Source: Nitrosomonas sp. (GTDB lineage Bacteria; Pseudomonadota; Gammaproteobacteria; Burkholderiales; Nitrosomonadaceae). Taken from it: a DNA stretch of 54,997 nucleotides. The notes beneath the pieces are model-generated. The model had not been told where the DNA came from and did no database searches. It saw nothing but the letters and a program-made list of their open reading frames with translations. The number at the start of each line of letters is the position of its first letter. The stretch's first letter is position 1. The translations under genes and the position numbers were made by a program. Positions 19,193 through 29,146 of the stretch are shown here, one piece after another. The stretch covers positions 1 through 54,997 of the forward strand of contig JAMXAE010000004.1 in NCBI GenBank assembly GCA_024281695.1, read 5' to 3'.

Positions 19193-20293
19193 CTATCGTG
19201 CTTGCACCGCGTTTTCTGTCCCATGTTTATGGTTTGGAAATAGATCAAGGCGACGTGGCTTGATGAAGATTTCGTCACCTTTTATCAGTTGTAATTCACG
19301 AAACCGTTCCTTACTCATTTCAACTTGAATAGGTTTTTTATCTTCATCATCTTTACGCACTAATTCCAGTCTTACGATCGGCCCTACTGAAAGGACATGC
19401 ACAACCCGCGCCGCCAATGCAGCTTCACCATTGTTAGTGCGTTCAACTTCGATTTCATGAGGGCGCACATAGGCAACTGCTGAGAGCTCGTCAGCCTCGG
19501 CGTGCTCTGGCGCATCCACTTCGATATCACCAATCCAGGCTCGCCCACGGTGGAGTCGACTATGAAACAGATTCACATTGCCGAGAAACTCATACACAAA
19601 TGGACTAGCAGGTTGTTCATACACCTCATCCGGCGTACCGACTTGTTCAATGCGCCCTTCATTCATGACAACGACTCGATCAGCAACTTCCAACGCTTCC
19701 TCTTGGTCATGCGTAACGAATACACTGGTAATATGCATGTCATCATGCAATCTACGCAACCAGGAGCGCAGTTCCTTGCGCACCTTGGCATCTAGTGCAC
19801 CAAAAGGCTCGTCTAACAACAATACTTTCGGCTCTACCGCCAACGCCCTTGCTAACGCAATGCGTTGACGCTGACCGCCCGAGAGTTGATGGGGATAGCG
19901 ATCTGCCAACCAATCTAATTGCACCAAATGCAACAACTTCATGACTCGATCACGAATTTCCGCTTCGGCAGGACGAAATTTCTTCGGGCGAACACGCAAG
20001 CCAAATGCAACATTTTCGAAAATGGTCATATTGCGAAATAACGCATAGTGTTGGAATACAAACCCTACCTGACGCTCGCGCACATGTTGATCGGTAGCAT
20101 CTTCGCCGTGAAATAGCACTTGACCGCTATCAGCTGTTTCAAGTCCTGCGATCACGCGCAGTAACGTAGTTTTTCCAGACCCCGAGGGACCCAGCAGTGC
20201 CAGCAATTCACCCGAGTACACTTGTAAGTTAACATCATGCAATGCGGTGAAAGTGCCAAATTGTTTCGAGAGATTAAGGACTTCAATACTCAT
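19193..20293 (-). CDS. cysA: Sulfate/thiosulfate ABC transporter ATPase
   Basis: A 366-residue cytoplasmic ATPase that drives sulfate or thiosulfate import with CysT and CysW. Walker A is GPSGSGKTT, the signature [15 protein letters not shown], Walker [13 protein letters not shown] and the switch VTHDQEEAL. The last 130 residues form a TOBE-type regulatory domain. The first bases overlap the cysW stop by 4 (ATGA), so translation is coupled. [18 protein letters not shown] is typical of CysA. Confidence 0.97.
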   Translation of the reverse strand: MSIEVLNLSKQFGTFTALHDVNLQVYSGELLALLGPSGSGKTTLLRVIAGLETADSGQVLFHGEDATDQHVRERQVGFVFQHYALFRNMTIFENVAFGLRVRPKKFRPAEAEIRDRVMKLLHLVQLDWLADRYPHQLSGGQRQRIALARALAVEPKVLLLDEPFGALDAKVRKELRSWLRRLHDDMHITSVFVTHDQEEALEVADRVVVMNEGRIEQVGTPDEVYEQPASPFVYEFLGNVNLFHSRLHRGRAWIGDIEVDAPEHAEADELSAVAYVRPHEIEVERTNNGEAALAARVVHVLSVGPIVRLELVRKDDEDKKPIQVEMSKERFRELQLIKGDEIFIKPRRLDLFPNHKHGTENAVQAR

Positions 20294-21168
20294 TCGTGAC
20301 CTCTTTGTTTTTGATGTTGTTTGTTCCTAACTTCAATCAGTGTTTTCAATGCCAGTGTCACCAGTGCCAGCAATGCCAGCAATGAGGCTACGGCAAAGGC
20401 AGCTGCGAAGTTGTATTCGTTGTAAAGAATTTCGACATGCAATGGCATGGTATTAGTACTGCCGCGAATATGACCAGAAACAACGGACACAGCGCCAAAC
20501 TCTCCCATAGCCCTTGCATTACAAAGAATGGCTCCGTAAAGCAATCCCCATTTGATATTGGGCAGTGTCACGTGGTAAAAGGTTTGCCAACCACTTGCGC
20601 CCAGCACGACAGCCGCTTCTTCCTCTTCGGTACCTTGTGCCTGCATCAGTGGAATCAGTTCGCGTGCAATAAATGGAACGGTTACGAAAACGGTTGCCAA
20701 GACAATACCGGGTACCGCAAATATGATTTTGAGATCATGTTCAGCCAACCATGGACCTAACCACCCTTGCAAGCCAAATACCAGCACATAAATTAGCCCT
20801 GAAACCACAGGCGACACCGAAAAAGGTAAATCAATTAACGTGATCAAAAGATTTTTACCACGGAATTCAAATTTGGCGATAGCCCAAGCAGCGGCAATGC
20901 CGAATACCAAATTTAAAGGAACCGCAATCGCCGCCACTGTGAGCGTCAGCTTGATCGCTGAAACTGCATCTGGATCAGTGATCGCCGCTAAATAAACACC
21001 CGCCCCTTTCTTGAATGCTTCATAGAAAACCGAAATCAGGGGAATAAAAAGAAACAATGTTAAAAATACAAACGCCACTCCAATCAGTGACCAACGTACC
21101 CAAGTAGGCTCCTGTGTAGCTCGTTCTTTACGAGCAGCAGGGGATAGGGGATAAGTAATAGCTGTCAT
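20290..21168 (-). CDS. cysW: Sulfate ABC transporter permease CysW
   Basis: A 292-residue inner membrane permease with about six helices. The coupling loop [25 protein letters not shown] contacts CysA. ATG 21168 (MTAITYPLS) has AAGG eight bases upstream; ATG 21174 is a close alternative. The frame extends to 21189, which would overlap cysT. It pairs with CysT to form the sulfate channel. Confidence 0.95.
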   Translation of the reverse strand: MTAITYPLSPAARKERATQEPTWVRWSLIGVAFVFLTLFLFIPLISVFYEAFKKGAGVYLAAITDPDAVSAIKLTLTVAAIAVPLNLVFGIAAAWAIAKFEFRGKNLLITLIDLPFSVSPVVSGLIYVLVFGLQGWLGPWLAEHDLKIIFAVPGIVLATVFVTVPFIARELIPLMQAQGTEEEEAAVVLGASGWQTFYHVTLPNIKWGLLYGAILCNARAMGEFGAVSVVSGHIRGSTNTMPLHVEILYNEYNFAAAFAVASLLALLALVTLALKTLIEVRNKQHQKQRGHE

Positions 21169-21178
21169 TGTCATCACC

Positions 21179-22012
21179 TTACGATTCAATGCTGCGGCGC
21201 CGGCTCCACCATTGCAGCAAATTAATAATTAACAACAGAATAAATGAAATCACCAACATAACCACTGATAGAGCCGTAGCACCTGCATAGTCATACTGCT
21301 CCAATTTGGTAATAATCAGAAGGGGCGTAATCTCGGAAACCATCGGCATATTACCGGCAATAAAAATGACCGATCCGTATTCACCAATCGCGCGCGCAAA
21401 AGCAAGTGCAAAACCGGTCATCAAAGCTGGAAAAAGCGCCGGAAAAATCACGCGCGTAAAGGTTTGCCATCGATTGGCTCCAAGCGTCGCAGCGGCTTCT
21501 TCCAACTCCGACTCAATATCTTCGAGCACCGGCTGTACCGTACGCACCACGAATGGCAAACCGATAAAGGTCAACGCCACAAATATTCCGATGGGAGTGA
21601 AAGCAACTTTGAGTCCTAGTGGCTCAAGGTATTGACCAATCCAGCCATTCCCCGCATACAGTGCGGTCAACGCAATACCGGCCACAGCCGTCGGCAAAGC
21701 GAAGGGAAGATCGACCAGCGCATCGACTAGCTTTTTCCCGGGAAAATGATAGCGCACCAATACCCAAGCCACGAGCAGACCGAACACCGCATTGACAATG
21801 GCAGCAGCAAACGAAGCGCCAAACGTCAATCGGTACGAAGCCATCACACGAGGCGTTGTCACAATAGTCCAAAATTCTGACCAAGATAGTTCAGCAGTGC
21901 GGATAAACGCTGCTGAAAGGGGAATCAAAACGATCAGGCTTAGATATAGTAAGGTAAATCCAAGCGCCAGATTAAATCCCGGCAAAATACTGTGTTGCTT
22001 AAAAGTACTCAA
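21179..22012 (-). CDS. cysT: Sulfate ABC transporter permease CysT (CysU)
   Basis: A 277-residue inner membrane permease. The N-terminal stretch [23 protein letters not shown] and the coupling loop [23 protein letters not shown] are typical of CysT. It follows the cysteine desulfurase gene by 128 bases, a gap long enough for a secondary promoter, and leads straight into cysW. Confidence 0.96.
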   Translation of the reverse strand: MSTFKQHSILPGFNLALGFTLLYLSLIVLIPLSAAFIRTAELSWSEFWTIVTTPRVMASYRLTFGASFAAAIVNAVFGLLVAWVLVRYHFPGKKLVDALVDLPFALPTAVAGIALTALYAGNGWIGQYLEPLGLKVAFTPIGIFVALTFIGLPFVVRTVQPVLEDIESELEEAAATLGANRWQTFTRVIFPALFPALMTGFALAFARAIGEYGSVIFIAGNMPMVSEITPLLIITKLEQYDYAGATALSVVMLVISFILLLIINLLQWWSRRRSIES

Positions 22013-22140
22013 TGAAGATCTCCTATGATTGATTTAGATTTACAGGGGAGTGGCTAAAAACTAATTCACCTGATAGGCAGTATTCTTCGGTTCTTAACAG
22101 GAAGCATATTTTGGTTGAGTTCATGCCTTTACTCCGGTTA

Positions 22141-23778
22141 TTAAAAATTATCAGGTTCGCCCTGAATACGTTGCAGTGTAGTGATTAACATATCAATGTC
22201 CGCGCAGGTGTTGTATAACGCCAATGACGGACGCACGGTTGTTTCCAGACCAAAACGGCGCAAGATAGGTTGTGCACAATGGTGACCAGAGCGCACTGCA
22301 ATGCCTTCACGATTTAGCGCCTCACCGACTTGTTCGGAAGTGAATCCTTTCAAGGTAAAAGAGAGCACCCCTGCTTTTTCCGCTGCGGTACCGATGAGCC
22401 GCAAACCAGAAACTGTGCTAAGTCGGCGCGTTGCGTAGGCCATGAGCTGATGTTCATAGCGATTGATGTTGTCAATACCGATGCGCTCCACGTACTCAAT
22501 CGCAGCACCCAAGCCAACTGCATCGGCGATATTGCCTGTACCGGCTTCAAAACGAGCGGGTGCGCCATGATAGGTAGTTTTCTCGAAAGTAACATCTCGA
22601 ATCATATTACCGCCGCCTTGCCAAGGCGACATGGCATCAAGCAATTCGGCTTTACCAAATAATGCGCCGATTCCAGTCGGGCCAAATACCTTGTGACCGG
22701 AAAAAACAAACCAATCACAATCGAGTTGTTGCACGTCAACCTTCATGTGAGAAACCGATTGAGCACCATCCACCAGTACGCGTGCACCGACTCGATGCGC
22801 CATTTCGATCATTGCTCGAGCCGGTGTTACCGTGCCCAATGCATTCGATACCTGCGAGAATGACACCAGTTTGGTGCGCGAATTGAGGAGTTTCTGGTAT
22901 TCATCCAGCAATATCTGTCCATCATCACCCACTGGTGCCACACGCAATTTGGCACCTTTTTCATGGCACAACTGTTGCCAAGGAACGATATTGGCATGAT
23001 GTTCCAGCCACGAGATCACGATTTCATCCCCCTCACTGATATTTTGCCGCCCCCAGCTTTGCGCTACCAAATTGATGCCTTCAGTGGTACCGCGCACAAA
23101 GATAATTTCGTCAGCAGATGGCGCATTGAGGAAATGTCTGACTTTTTGACGAGAGGCCTCGTACGCATCGGTGGCACGCGCGGCCAATTCATGCGCCGCA
23201 CGATGAATATTGGAGTTCTCATGCTGATAGAAATGGGATAGACGACTAATGACAGATTGTGGCTTTTGCGTCGTAGCCGCATTATCCAGCCAGATGAGTG
23301 GTCGGCCATGCACGAGCTCTGTCAGAATCGGAAAATCACGCTTAATAGCATTCACATCGAATGGTGAAGATACAGGAGCAAACTGCGACTCATGTCCGGC
23401 ACGACCAAGGGATGTTGCCTCTTCAAGAAAATAAAATGAAGATTCCAAGGTCGAATGAACAGGCGTTTTTGCATGAACGGGGGAGATGCTCTGCATTGGT
23501 GCCGACAGCGCACGTAATTCCGCTTCAAAAGGCAATGGAATCGGGAAAGGAGTAGAAGCGGGAAAAGTTCTCGCATACGCATGATCTGCTGCGAATGTAG
23601 GAATTTCCAGCTCCGACAAAGTCGCCGGAGAAGACTGTACTTCCTGAGACGTTACCGTAGTCTGTGAAGCAGAAAATAGCTCATTAGCCATGCGTGTAAG
23701 TAATTCTACATCCGGTAAATAATGGAATGCCACATTCGAATTCTCCCCTATTGAGCGATTGAAATTACTTATACTCAT
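22141..23778 (-). CDS. Cysteine desulfurase with N-terminal encapsulin-targeting extension
   Basis: A 545-residue SufS-type enzyme that takes sulfur from cysteine as a persulfide. The catalytic domain starts near residue 139; the PLP-binding Lys is 363 (FSGHKVFGP) and the persulfide Cys is 501 (RSGHHCAQP). Residues 1-138 are an added region rich in Pro, Ser, Ala and Thr, with scattered hydrophobic blocks (FHYLPDVELL, FPIPLPFEAELRAL, SFYFLEEA); such disordered extensions load this enzyme into Family 2A encapsulins. The start is ATG 23778, overlapping the shell gene stop by 14 bases, so cargo and shell are translated together. The usual SufS is near 410 residues. No sufBCD genes are nearby. Confidence 0.93.
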   Translation of the reverse strand: MSISNFNRSIGENSNVAFHYLPDVELLTRMANELFSASQTTVTSQEVQSSPATLSELEIPTFAADHAYARTFPASTPFPIPLPFEAELRALSAPMQSISPVHAKTPVHSTLESSFYFLEEATSLGRAGHESQFAPVSSPFDVNAIKRDFPILTELVHGRPLIWLDNAATTQKPQSVISRLSHFYQHENSNIHRAAHELAARATDAYEASRQKVRHFLNAPSADEIIFVRGTTEGINLVAQSWGRQNISEGDEIVISWLEHHANIVPWQQLCHEKGAKLRVAPVGDDGQILLDEYQKLLNSRTKLVSFSQVSNALGTVTPARAMIEMAHRVGARVLVDGAQSVSHMKVDVQQLDCDWFVFSGHKVFGPTGIGALFGKAELLDAMSPWQGGGNMIRDVTFEKTTYHGAPARFEAGTGNIADAVGLGAAIEYVERIGIDNINRYEHQLMAYATRRLSTVSGLRLIGTAAEKAGVLSFTLKGFTSEQVGEALNREGIAVRSGHHCAQPILRRFGLETTVRPSLALYNTCADIDMLITTLQRIQGEPDNF

Positions 23779-24682
23779 GATATTTACCCACTTCGACATT
23801 CTCCAACACACCGAGTGCGTCTTCGGTCAATACCGCTAGCGAGCAATAAAGAGAAACCAGATAAGAGGCAATCGCTTTGTGGTTGATGCCCATGAAGCGC
23901 ACGGACAGCCCCATGCCTTGTTCGCCCGGCAATCCAGGTTGATATAACCCCACCACCCCTTGACGGCTCTCGCCAGTGCGTAACAAAAGAATATTGGTTT
24001 TGCCTCCCGTGATGTAGAGCTTGTCGCAAGGAATCAGTGGAATCCCGCGCCAAGTGAGAAATGGCGATCCAAACAAAGCAGCCGTAGGAGGTGGTACGCC
24101 ACGACGCGTGCACTCGCGACCAAATGCCGCAATCGCCAGCGGGTGTGCCAGAAAAAAAGCAGGCTCTTTCCACACGCGTGCGATTAATTCATCCAGATCA
24201 TCTGGTGTAGGCGCATCTGTGCGCGGTTTTACTTTCATCGACTTGGCGGTATTATTCAGTAATCCGTATTCCTTGTTGTTGATCAATTCGCTTTCCTGGC
24301 GCTCCTTGATCGTTTCGATGGTTAGGCGCAGCTGCTCACGAATCTGATTGTGTGGACTGCTGTAGAGATCTGAAACACGGGTATGTACATCCAATACCGT
24401 ATTAACTGCGCTCAATACATATTCCCGCCCCCATTCTTCGTAGTCCACAAACGTGGCAGGTAACTCACGCTCGTCCTTCGCGGAACAATCGACTTCCACT
24501 TGCTCAGGATCCTTCACCTTATTGACACGGTATATACCAGCTTCGACCGGCACCCATTGCAACAGGTGAGTCAGCCAGCGCGGCGTAATGGTTCCCATCA
24601 TTGGAACAGTTTTTGTAGCATTGGCAAGCGTTCGAGCCGCCACATCGCCTAATGCAGTATGTGCCTGATGAATATCAGTCAT
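23765..24682 (-). CDS. Family 2A encapsulin shell protein (SrpI-like)
   Basis: A 305-residue protein that should self-assemble, by the HK97 phage-capsid fold, into a hollow nanocompartment. It is recognised by family features: the N-terminal arm (ALGDVAARTLANATKTVP), ITPRWLTHLLQWVPVEAGIYRVN, GLLNNTAKSMKV, and the C-terminal part with WRGIPLIPCDKLYI. No cyclic-nucleotide-binding domain is inserted, which separates it from Family 2B. Family 2A shells enclose cysteine desulfurases, and the next gene is exactly that with a targeting extension. CCAGGAG six bases before ATG 24682 is a strong ribosome site. Established for the family: relatives are sulfur-responsive and can hold elemental sulfur. 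For this copy that is inference. Confidence 0.93.
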   Translation of the reverse strand: MTDIHQAHTALGDVAARTLANATKTVPMMGTITPRWLTHLLQWVPVEAGIYRVNKVKDPEQVEVDCSAKDERELPATFVDYEEWGREYVLSAVNTVLDVHTRVSDLYSSPHNQIREQLRLTIETIKERQESELINNKEYGLLNNTAKSMKVKPRTDAPTPDDLDELIARVWKEPAFFLAHPLAIAAFGRECTRRGVPPPTAALFGSPFLTWRGIPLIPCDKLYITGGKTNILLLRTGESRQGVVGLYQPGLPGEQGMGLSVRFMGINHKAIASYLVSLYCSLAVLTEDALGVLENVEVGKYHEYK

Positions 24683-24750
24683 TTCATTCTCCTGGGTAAA
24701 GTAAATACACGCAGCAACTTGTACTAGCTATGTATTTACTTTCTCTACAT

Positions 24751-25569
24751 CTAAAAAGTATTGCGCGCTGTAATAAACCCGATCGCGTATGCCGGCTCAC
24801 CTAATAAATTTCCTTGCAGATAATCTGCATTAGCTCGTCTGGCAGCAACTAATTGCTCGTGTGTTTCAATATCCCGTACCAAAAGACTCGCACCAAAACT
24901 GTGAATGGTATCCACTAGAGAGGTTATTGCTTGATGCCGAACCAAATCGACCGCCTCAATACGTACGATATCGGGATATAAGCTCCCGAGTTCTATCATC
25001 CAGTTCGTACTATTCCCGCTATAATCCGCTGCGATTTGATAACCACGAGAACGATAGTTGGTGATGACATGCTGAAGCAGCTTCCAGTTACGATTAACGA
25101 TAGCTGGAATTTCAATAACTACCCGCGAGGTTCTCACACCAATCAAGTCGAGAAAATTCTCAAATGCACGACCATGGTCGTCTTTGACACTTTCCAGCAG
25201 GCGTGGATGCACATCGACAAACAAGCGATCCAGTTTAGAAGTATTGTTGAAATAATAATTCAATGCGTGAATGGCCCGGCATAAGCGATCCAGATCAACC
25301 AATTGCTCATCTTTTGACGCCAGTGAGAAAACCTGCCAAGGCCAAAGTGCAGCTCCTCCGTTTGCTTTGGAGCGGATATAAGCTGCGTGCCCCGTGGTTT
25401 TCCCTTGCGCTATACTGAAAATGGGCTGAAAAACGCTGGTCAATTCGCAATGGTAGAAGTGCCCGCTTATCCAGCCATCATTATCGCGTTCCAATGAATA
25501 GTCGGTGGCTGATTTGATGAGCTCAAACTCGCTTTTAACAGTAGAAATATTGCTTGCTAATACATTCAT
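24751..25569 (-). CDS. Degenerate EAL-domain protein
   Basis: A 272-residue EAL-fold protein. The fold is clear (TSVFQPIFS, DLDRLCRAIHALNYY, FVDVHPRLL, VVIEIPA, ADYLQGNLLGEP) but key residues for cyclic-di-GMP hydrolysis are changed: EAL reads HAA (residues TGHAAYIR), the metal-binding DD reads DY (AADYSGNS), and the EGVE region reads RDIET. Catalysis is therefore unlikely, while ligand or protein binding is possible. GGGAG precedes ATG 25569. It lies between DUF2325 and the encapsulin gene; a more decayed paralogue ends the cluster. Confidence 0.8.
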   Translation of the reverse strand: MNVLASNISTVKSEFELIKSATDYSLERDNDGWISGHFYHCELTSVFQPIFSIAQGKTTGHAAYIRSKANGGAALWPWQVFSLASKDEQLVDLDRLCRAIHALNYYFNNTSKLDRLFVDVHPRLLESVKDDHGRAFENFLDLIGVRTSRVVIEIPAIVNRNWKLLQHVITNYRSRGYQIAADYSGNSTNWMIELGSLYPDIVRIEAVDLVRHQAITSLVDTIHSFGASLLVRDIETHEQLVAARRANADYLQGNLLGEPAYAIGFITARNTF

Positions 25570-25676
25570 GGAATAACTCCCACATTAATTTTTGCGGCTA
25601 CTCACAGTCAACTAGGTCAATGACTTTGAAATTGATCTAGCTGTACTGCCTTTGTATCTACTGCCAATTGATTCCA

Positions 25677-26021
25677 TTAATGGAATCTCTGACGTGGTCC
25701 TTTGATTTCACAAAAATTTTCGCAACAACAATCTTTATCCTTCTCATGGGTATCTAATAATTTGTGCTTCAGCTCATTGACAGAACGGTGGCAAAAAACT
25801 AACGGGATGCCGCTTCGATTTGCTTTTTCCTTCACTGCGTTGGCAAGGCTGTGACTTACGTAGTCGCAAATCACGACAACTAATCGTGTTTCGTTGGGAA
25901 GTGAACGTTTGTTGAATCCTTTCTTACGGCCACTCCAGTGTTCAACACGCGCATTACGCTGAATGGAAATCAGATGCTTAAACGTTGCGACATAATCTCC
26001 ACCCACAATTAGAACGGTCAT
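25677..26021 (-). CDS. DUF2325 family protein
   Basis: A 114-residue small cytoplasmic protein. The opening MTVLIVGGDYVATFKHL and the later ICDYVSHSLANAVKEKA are typical of DUF2325, a family of unknown function. The C terminus is unusual in holding a cysteine cluster, CCCENFC, near residues 98-104, which could bind metal or react with sulfur. AAGGA lies before ATG 26021. It sits 47 bases after the sulfate-binding protein gene. Confidence 0.82.
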   Translation of the reverse strand: MTVLIVGGDYVATFKHLISIQRNARVEHWSGRKKGFNKRSLPNETRLVVVICDYVSHSLANAVKEKANRSGIPLVFCHRSVNELKHKLLDTHEKDKDCCCENFCEIKGPRQRFH

Positions 26022-26068
26022 ATCTAGTCCTTTAGATTAATAGCGTACCGCAGCACGCTACCATGTCA

Positions 26069-27067
26069 TTACTTCAGATAAATCTGATCGAATGTACCGC
26101 CATCAGAAAAGTGAATTTTGTGCGCATTCTTCCAGCCACCAAAGGCATCATCGATTTTGAACAACGTGATTTTTGGAAACTTGCCAGCATATTTCTCAGC
26201 AATCTTCACGTCAGTAGGGCGGTAGAAATGCTTGGCAGCAATTTCCTGACCTTCTTCTGAGTAAAGATACTGAAGATAGGCTTCAGCAATTTGGCGCGTA
26301 CCTCTTTTATCAACCACCTTATCGACTACCGCTACTGGTGGTTCTGCAAGAATACTCAGTGACGGTATGACAATTTCAAATTTATCAGCACCATATTCCT
26401 TGAGCGCAAGAAAAGCTTCGTTCTCCCAAGAAATCAAAACATCACCCGTTCCGCGTTCCACAAACGTGGTGGTTGAACCACGCGCACCGGAATCGAGAAC
26501 AGGTACATTTCTGTAGATATTACTGACGAATCCTTGTGCTTTGTCCTCACCATAATGCCGCTTACCATATTCCCATGCCGCCAGAAAATTCCACTGTGCA
26601 CCTCCAGAAGTTTTTGGATTGGGCGTGATTACAGCGACGCCGGGGCGTGCGAGATCATCCCAGTCTTTAATTCCCTTAGGATTGCCTTTGCGAACTAGAA
26701 AAATGATCGTCGAGGTATAAGGCGTGCTGTTGAGCGCTAATCGCTTTTGCCAATCTTCCGGGAGCAACTTGGCTTTCTCTGCAATAGCAGAGATATCATT
26801 GGCCAAAGCTAATGTGACAACATCGGCTTCCAGACCATCAATGACAGAGCGCGCTTGCTTCCCAGATCCACCGTGAGATTGCTTGATTACGACGGATTCC
26901 TTGGTTTCTTCCTGCCAGTGCTTAGCGAAAGCTTTATTAAATTCTTGATAAAGCTCGCGAGTTGGGTCGTAAGAAACATTAAGTAATGTTTTTTCCGCCA
27001 GCACGTTTACACTTAAAATAAGACTTGCTGTCAAGAAACCTGTGGTTAGCCATGTTTTAATAGTCAT
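26069..27067 (-). CDS. Sulfate-binding periplasmic protein
   Basis: A 332-residue substrate-binding protein with a signal peptide to about residue 24 (VLA-EK). It captures sulfate or thiosulfate in the periplasm for CysTWA. The family stretches [54 protein letters not shown] and [14 protein letters not shown] are present. GGAGGAAGA before ATG 27067 is an unusually strong ribosome site, in line with high expression. sbp and cysP are both possible names. Confidence 0.95.
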   Translation of the reverse strand: MTIKTWLTTGFLTASLILSVNVLAEKTLLNVSYDPTRELYQEFNKAFAKHWQEETKESVVIKQSHGGSGKQARSVIDGLEADVVTLALANDISAIAEKAKLLPEDWQKRLALNSTPYTSTIIFLVRKGNPKGIKDWDDLARPGVAVITPNPKTSGGAQWNFLAAWEYGKRHYGEDKAQGFVSNIYRNVPVLDSGARGSTTTFVERGTGDVLISWENEAFLALKEYGADKFEIVIPSLSILAEPPVAVVDKVVDKRGTRQIAEAYLQYLYSEEGQEIAAKHFYRPTDVKIAEKYAGKFPKITLFKIDDAFGGWKNAHKIHFSDGGTFDQIYLK

Positions 27068-27098
27068 GATTCTTCCTCCAATAGAAATTTAAGATTGT

Positions 27099-28787
27099 TT
27101 ACAATAGACTGATTAACACTTCAAAGTATAAAAAGTCCGTATCGCCTGAACGCTGATCGACGCAAGGGTGTTTGTGGTGAGTATCGCAAGAGTTTGCTGC
27201 TATCCGATTTTTCACGAATTCTCCGGCTGTAAAATGGGTATAACCGAGGATAGTGTTAATTCGTGGCGTGGGTTGATAGCGGATGCGTCCTTCAAATGCA
27301 TGGCCACCGAAATCACCACTTTGTCCAGTCCGGTCGCGATTGAATCCAGGATCCTTGATGGTATTACTAATGTTGCCGTCGAGAATATCGAACATGCGAT
27401 CGGTTTTACTCGCTAGCCAATAGGCGCCATAACCCAGTTCAAAACCCAGTTTCTGCGTCGGACTCAACTCAAACCGGATTTTGGGAGCCTTCAGATTCTC
27501 ATAAATCACATAGTGATCGGCTGACCAAGGTCGTGCAAATCCAAAGAAACGATCAAAGCGATTATCGACATTATCAGTAGGATCTTTGTCACCACTGGCG
27601 TAGCCGTAAAACAAACCAAGACGGGGTTTCCAAGCATAGTCAAAGTTCCGCCCTACTTCGATGGTATACCCATTTGCATCCACGCGATTGGGGCCGGAAA
27701 ACCCGAGCTGGTGGTTGTAGCTGACATCAAAATCAAGAATATCGCCCGCTTTCCCGTAAACACGGAACCCAGGCATATGAATTTGCCTATCCAGCCGATT
27801 AGTCGCTGTAAAGCCATTAGGATCAGCCGTTTGCTTCTGCCCCATGTAGTACGCTTGGACGGTCGCAATATCAGACCACTTGCGCCAGGTACCGATCCCA
27901 CCAAAAAACCACAAATGATCATTGGCTTCATCAAATTTGGTTTGCAAACGGCGAACGGGTTGCAGACCAAACAGATCAAGCTCCCAGTCATTAGCTTCAC
28001 GCCCCAGATTCAAGCGGAAACCTTCAAAAGTATTGGTGGTATTGCGCCACTCATTACGTGCGATAAACCGTCGATCCGTCGCTTCATAAGCCATGCGACC
28101 TACGCGGAATCGAATCGGACGATTCTGATTCCTATCATCGACTCCGAGTCCTTTTTTGAAATATAACTCGCCATATGCATTGAGCAGATCGTACTCATTT
28201 CTTTCCTGATCCGTAATAGCGTGTTTATTGTTATAGACTCGTGAATCCTGGAACTCAACTGCAAAACGGAAGGGATCCAATATTTCTTTTATCCCAATCC
28301 ATGCACGATTACGTAAAAAGATAGGATTATCCTCTCCGCCTTCAATGCGACGTACGTCATTATTACGCCACTCGTAACGAGTACGATGTTCAAGACCGAT
28401 ATCTAGCCAATTAATATCTTTAAATGCTTCGACACCGATATCACTTAACTGGCGTACATACCGTGGCGGATCAGAATCTGGATTGGTGGCATAACTGTTG
28501 GAACGCCGATGATAACTGGTCGATTGCTTACTTGCTTGCGGTACGATAGCAGGCAATGATTTTTCCAGTTCGGGCTGTTTAGTCTGATCGGATGGCTTGA
28601 CTTGTTCCGATGGCTTATTTACTAGCGGTCTACCCATATCAACAGCCATTTGTTGCGCTACCTGTACGACGCTCTGTTGCATTGCTTGAAAATCTACAGA
28701 TGATTTATTCTCTGAAGATGCCTTAGCAGGATTGACCGTAAATATGCTCAAAGCCACAATGTGTAATAGCAACCAAATAAACTTCAA
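27099..28787 (-). CDS. Outer membrane porin, alginate-export-like
   Basis: A 562-residue protein with a signal peptide (to about 24, AKA-SS), a low-complexity stretch (Gln, Pro, Ser; about 50-110), then a large barrel region of the alginate_exp type (from WLDIGLEHRTRYEWRNNDVRR, through FQDSRVYNNK and RVGRMAYEATDRRFIARNEWRN). In this operon it more likely passes sulfate or an organosulfur anion through the outer membrane than alginate; that is inference from position. The start codon is TTG at 28787, supported by AGGAG six bases upstream and by the signal peptide. Confidence 0.85.
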   Translation of the reverse strand: MKFIWLLLHIVALSIFTVNPAKASSENKSSVDFQAMQQSVVQVAQQMAVDMGRPLVNKPSEQVKPSDQTKQPELEKSLPAIVPQASKQSTSYHRRSNSYATNPDSDPPRYVRQLSDIGVEAFKDINWLDIGLEHRTRYEWRNNDVRRIEGGEDNPIFLRNRAWIGIKEILDPFRFAVEFQDSRVYNNKHAITDQERNEYDLLNAYGELYFKKGLGVDDRNQNRPIRFRVGRMAYEATDRRFIARNEWRNTTNTFEGFRLNLGREANDWELDLFGLQPVRRLQTKFDEANDHLWFFGGIGTWRKWSDIATVQAYYMGQKQTADPNGFTATNRLDRQIHMPGFRVYGKAGDILDFDVSYNHQLGFSGPNRVDANGYTIEVGRNFDYAWKPRLGLFYGYASGDKDPTDNVDNRFDRFFGFARPWSADHYVIYENLKAPKIRFELSPTQKLGFELGYGAYWLASKTDRMFDILDGNISNTIKDPGFNRDRTGQSGDFGGHAFEGRIRYQPTPRINTILGYTHFTAGEFVKNRIAANSCDTHHKHPCVDQRSGDTDFLYFEVLISLL

Positions 28788-28933
28788 TGTATTCTCCTGA
28801 ATGAACCCTCCGGCAATCCGGTTGAGTCACTAATCTCTTTTTGTTCTTTCACCTCCAGTGTGTTGGTCGGTGCTATCTTGCTATTTGCGAAACAAGGTTG
28901 AAGCCAGTCGATAGAACTTAGAAAACTATTAAT

Positions 28934-29146
28934 CTAGAACTTTAAAGTTTTACGTCCAGAAACACCTTGATTCACGCGAATTTTTTCCCGACACTCTATT
29001 TGCACGACTTTTCCCTCGTGTATAACTACTTCGACTGATCCATATTCGATACTGGCAACAGCGCGCAGAATCTCCTGCGAAACATCTGTAGGTATGCGCT
29101 TAGTGGTGGCTTCTGCAACAAACTTCGCTTCTAAATCGGTATCCAT
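28934..29146 (-). CDS. YezD/DUF2292 family small protein
   Basis: A 70-residue protein recognised by IEYGSVEVVIHEGKVVQIECREKIR, the family core. Relatives are often found beside sulfate-transport and sulfur-assimilation genes; their function is unknown, though a role in sulfur-linked regulation has been suggested by context. The start is ATG 29146 with AGGTG eight bases upstream; a TTG two codons earlier is less likely. It is the first gene of the sulfur cluster. Confidence 0.88.
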   Translation of the reverse strand: MDTDLEAKFVAEATTKRIPTDVSQEILRAVASIEYGSVEVVIHEGKVVQIECREKIRVNQGVSGRKTLKF

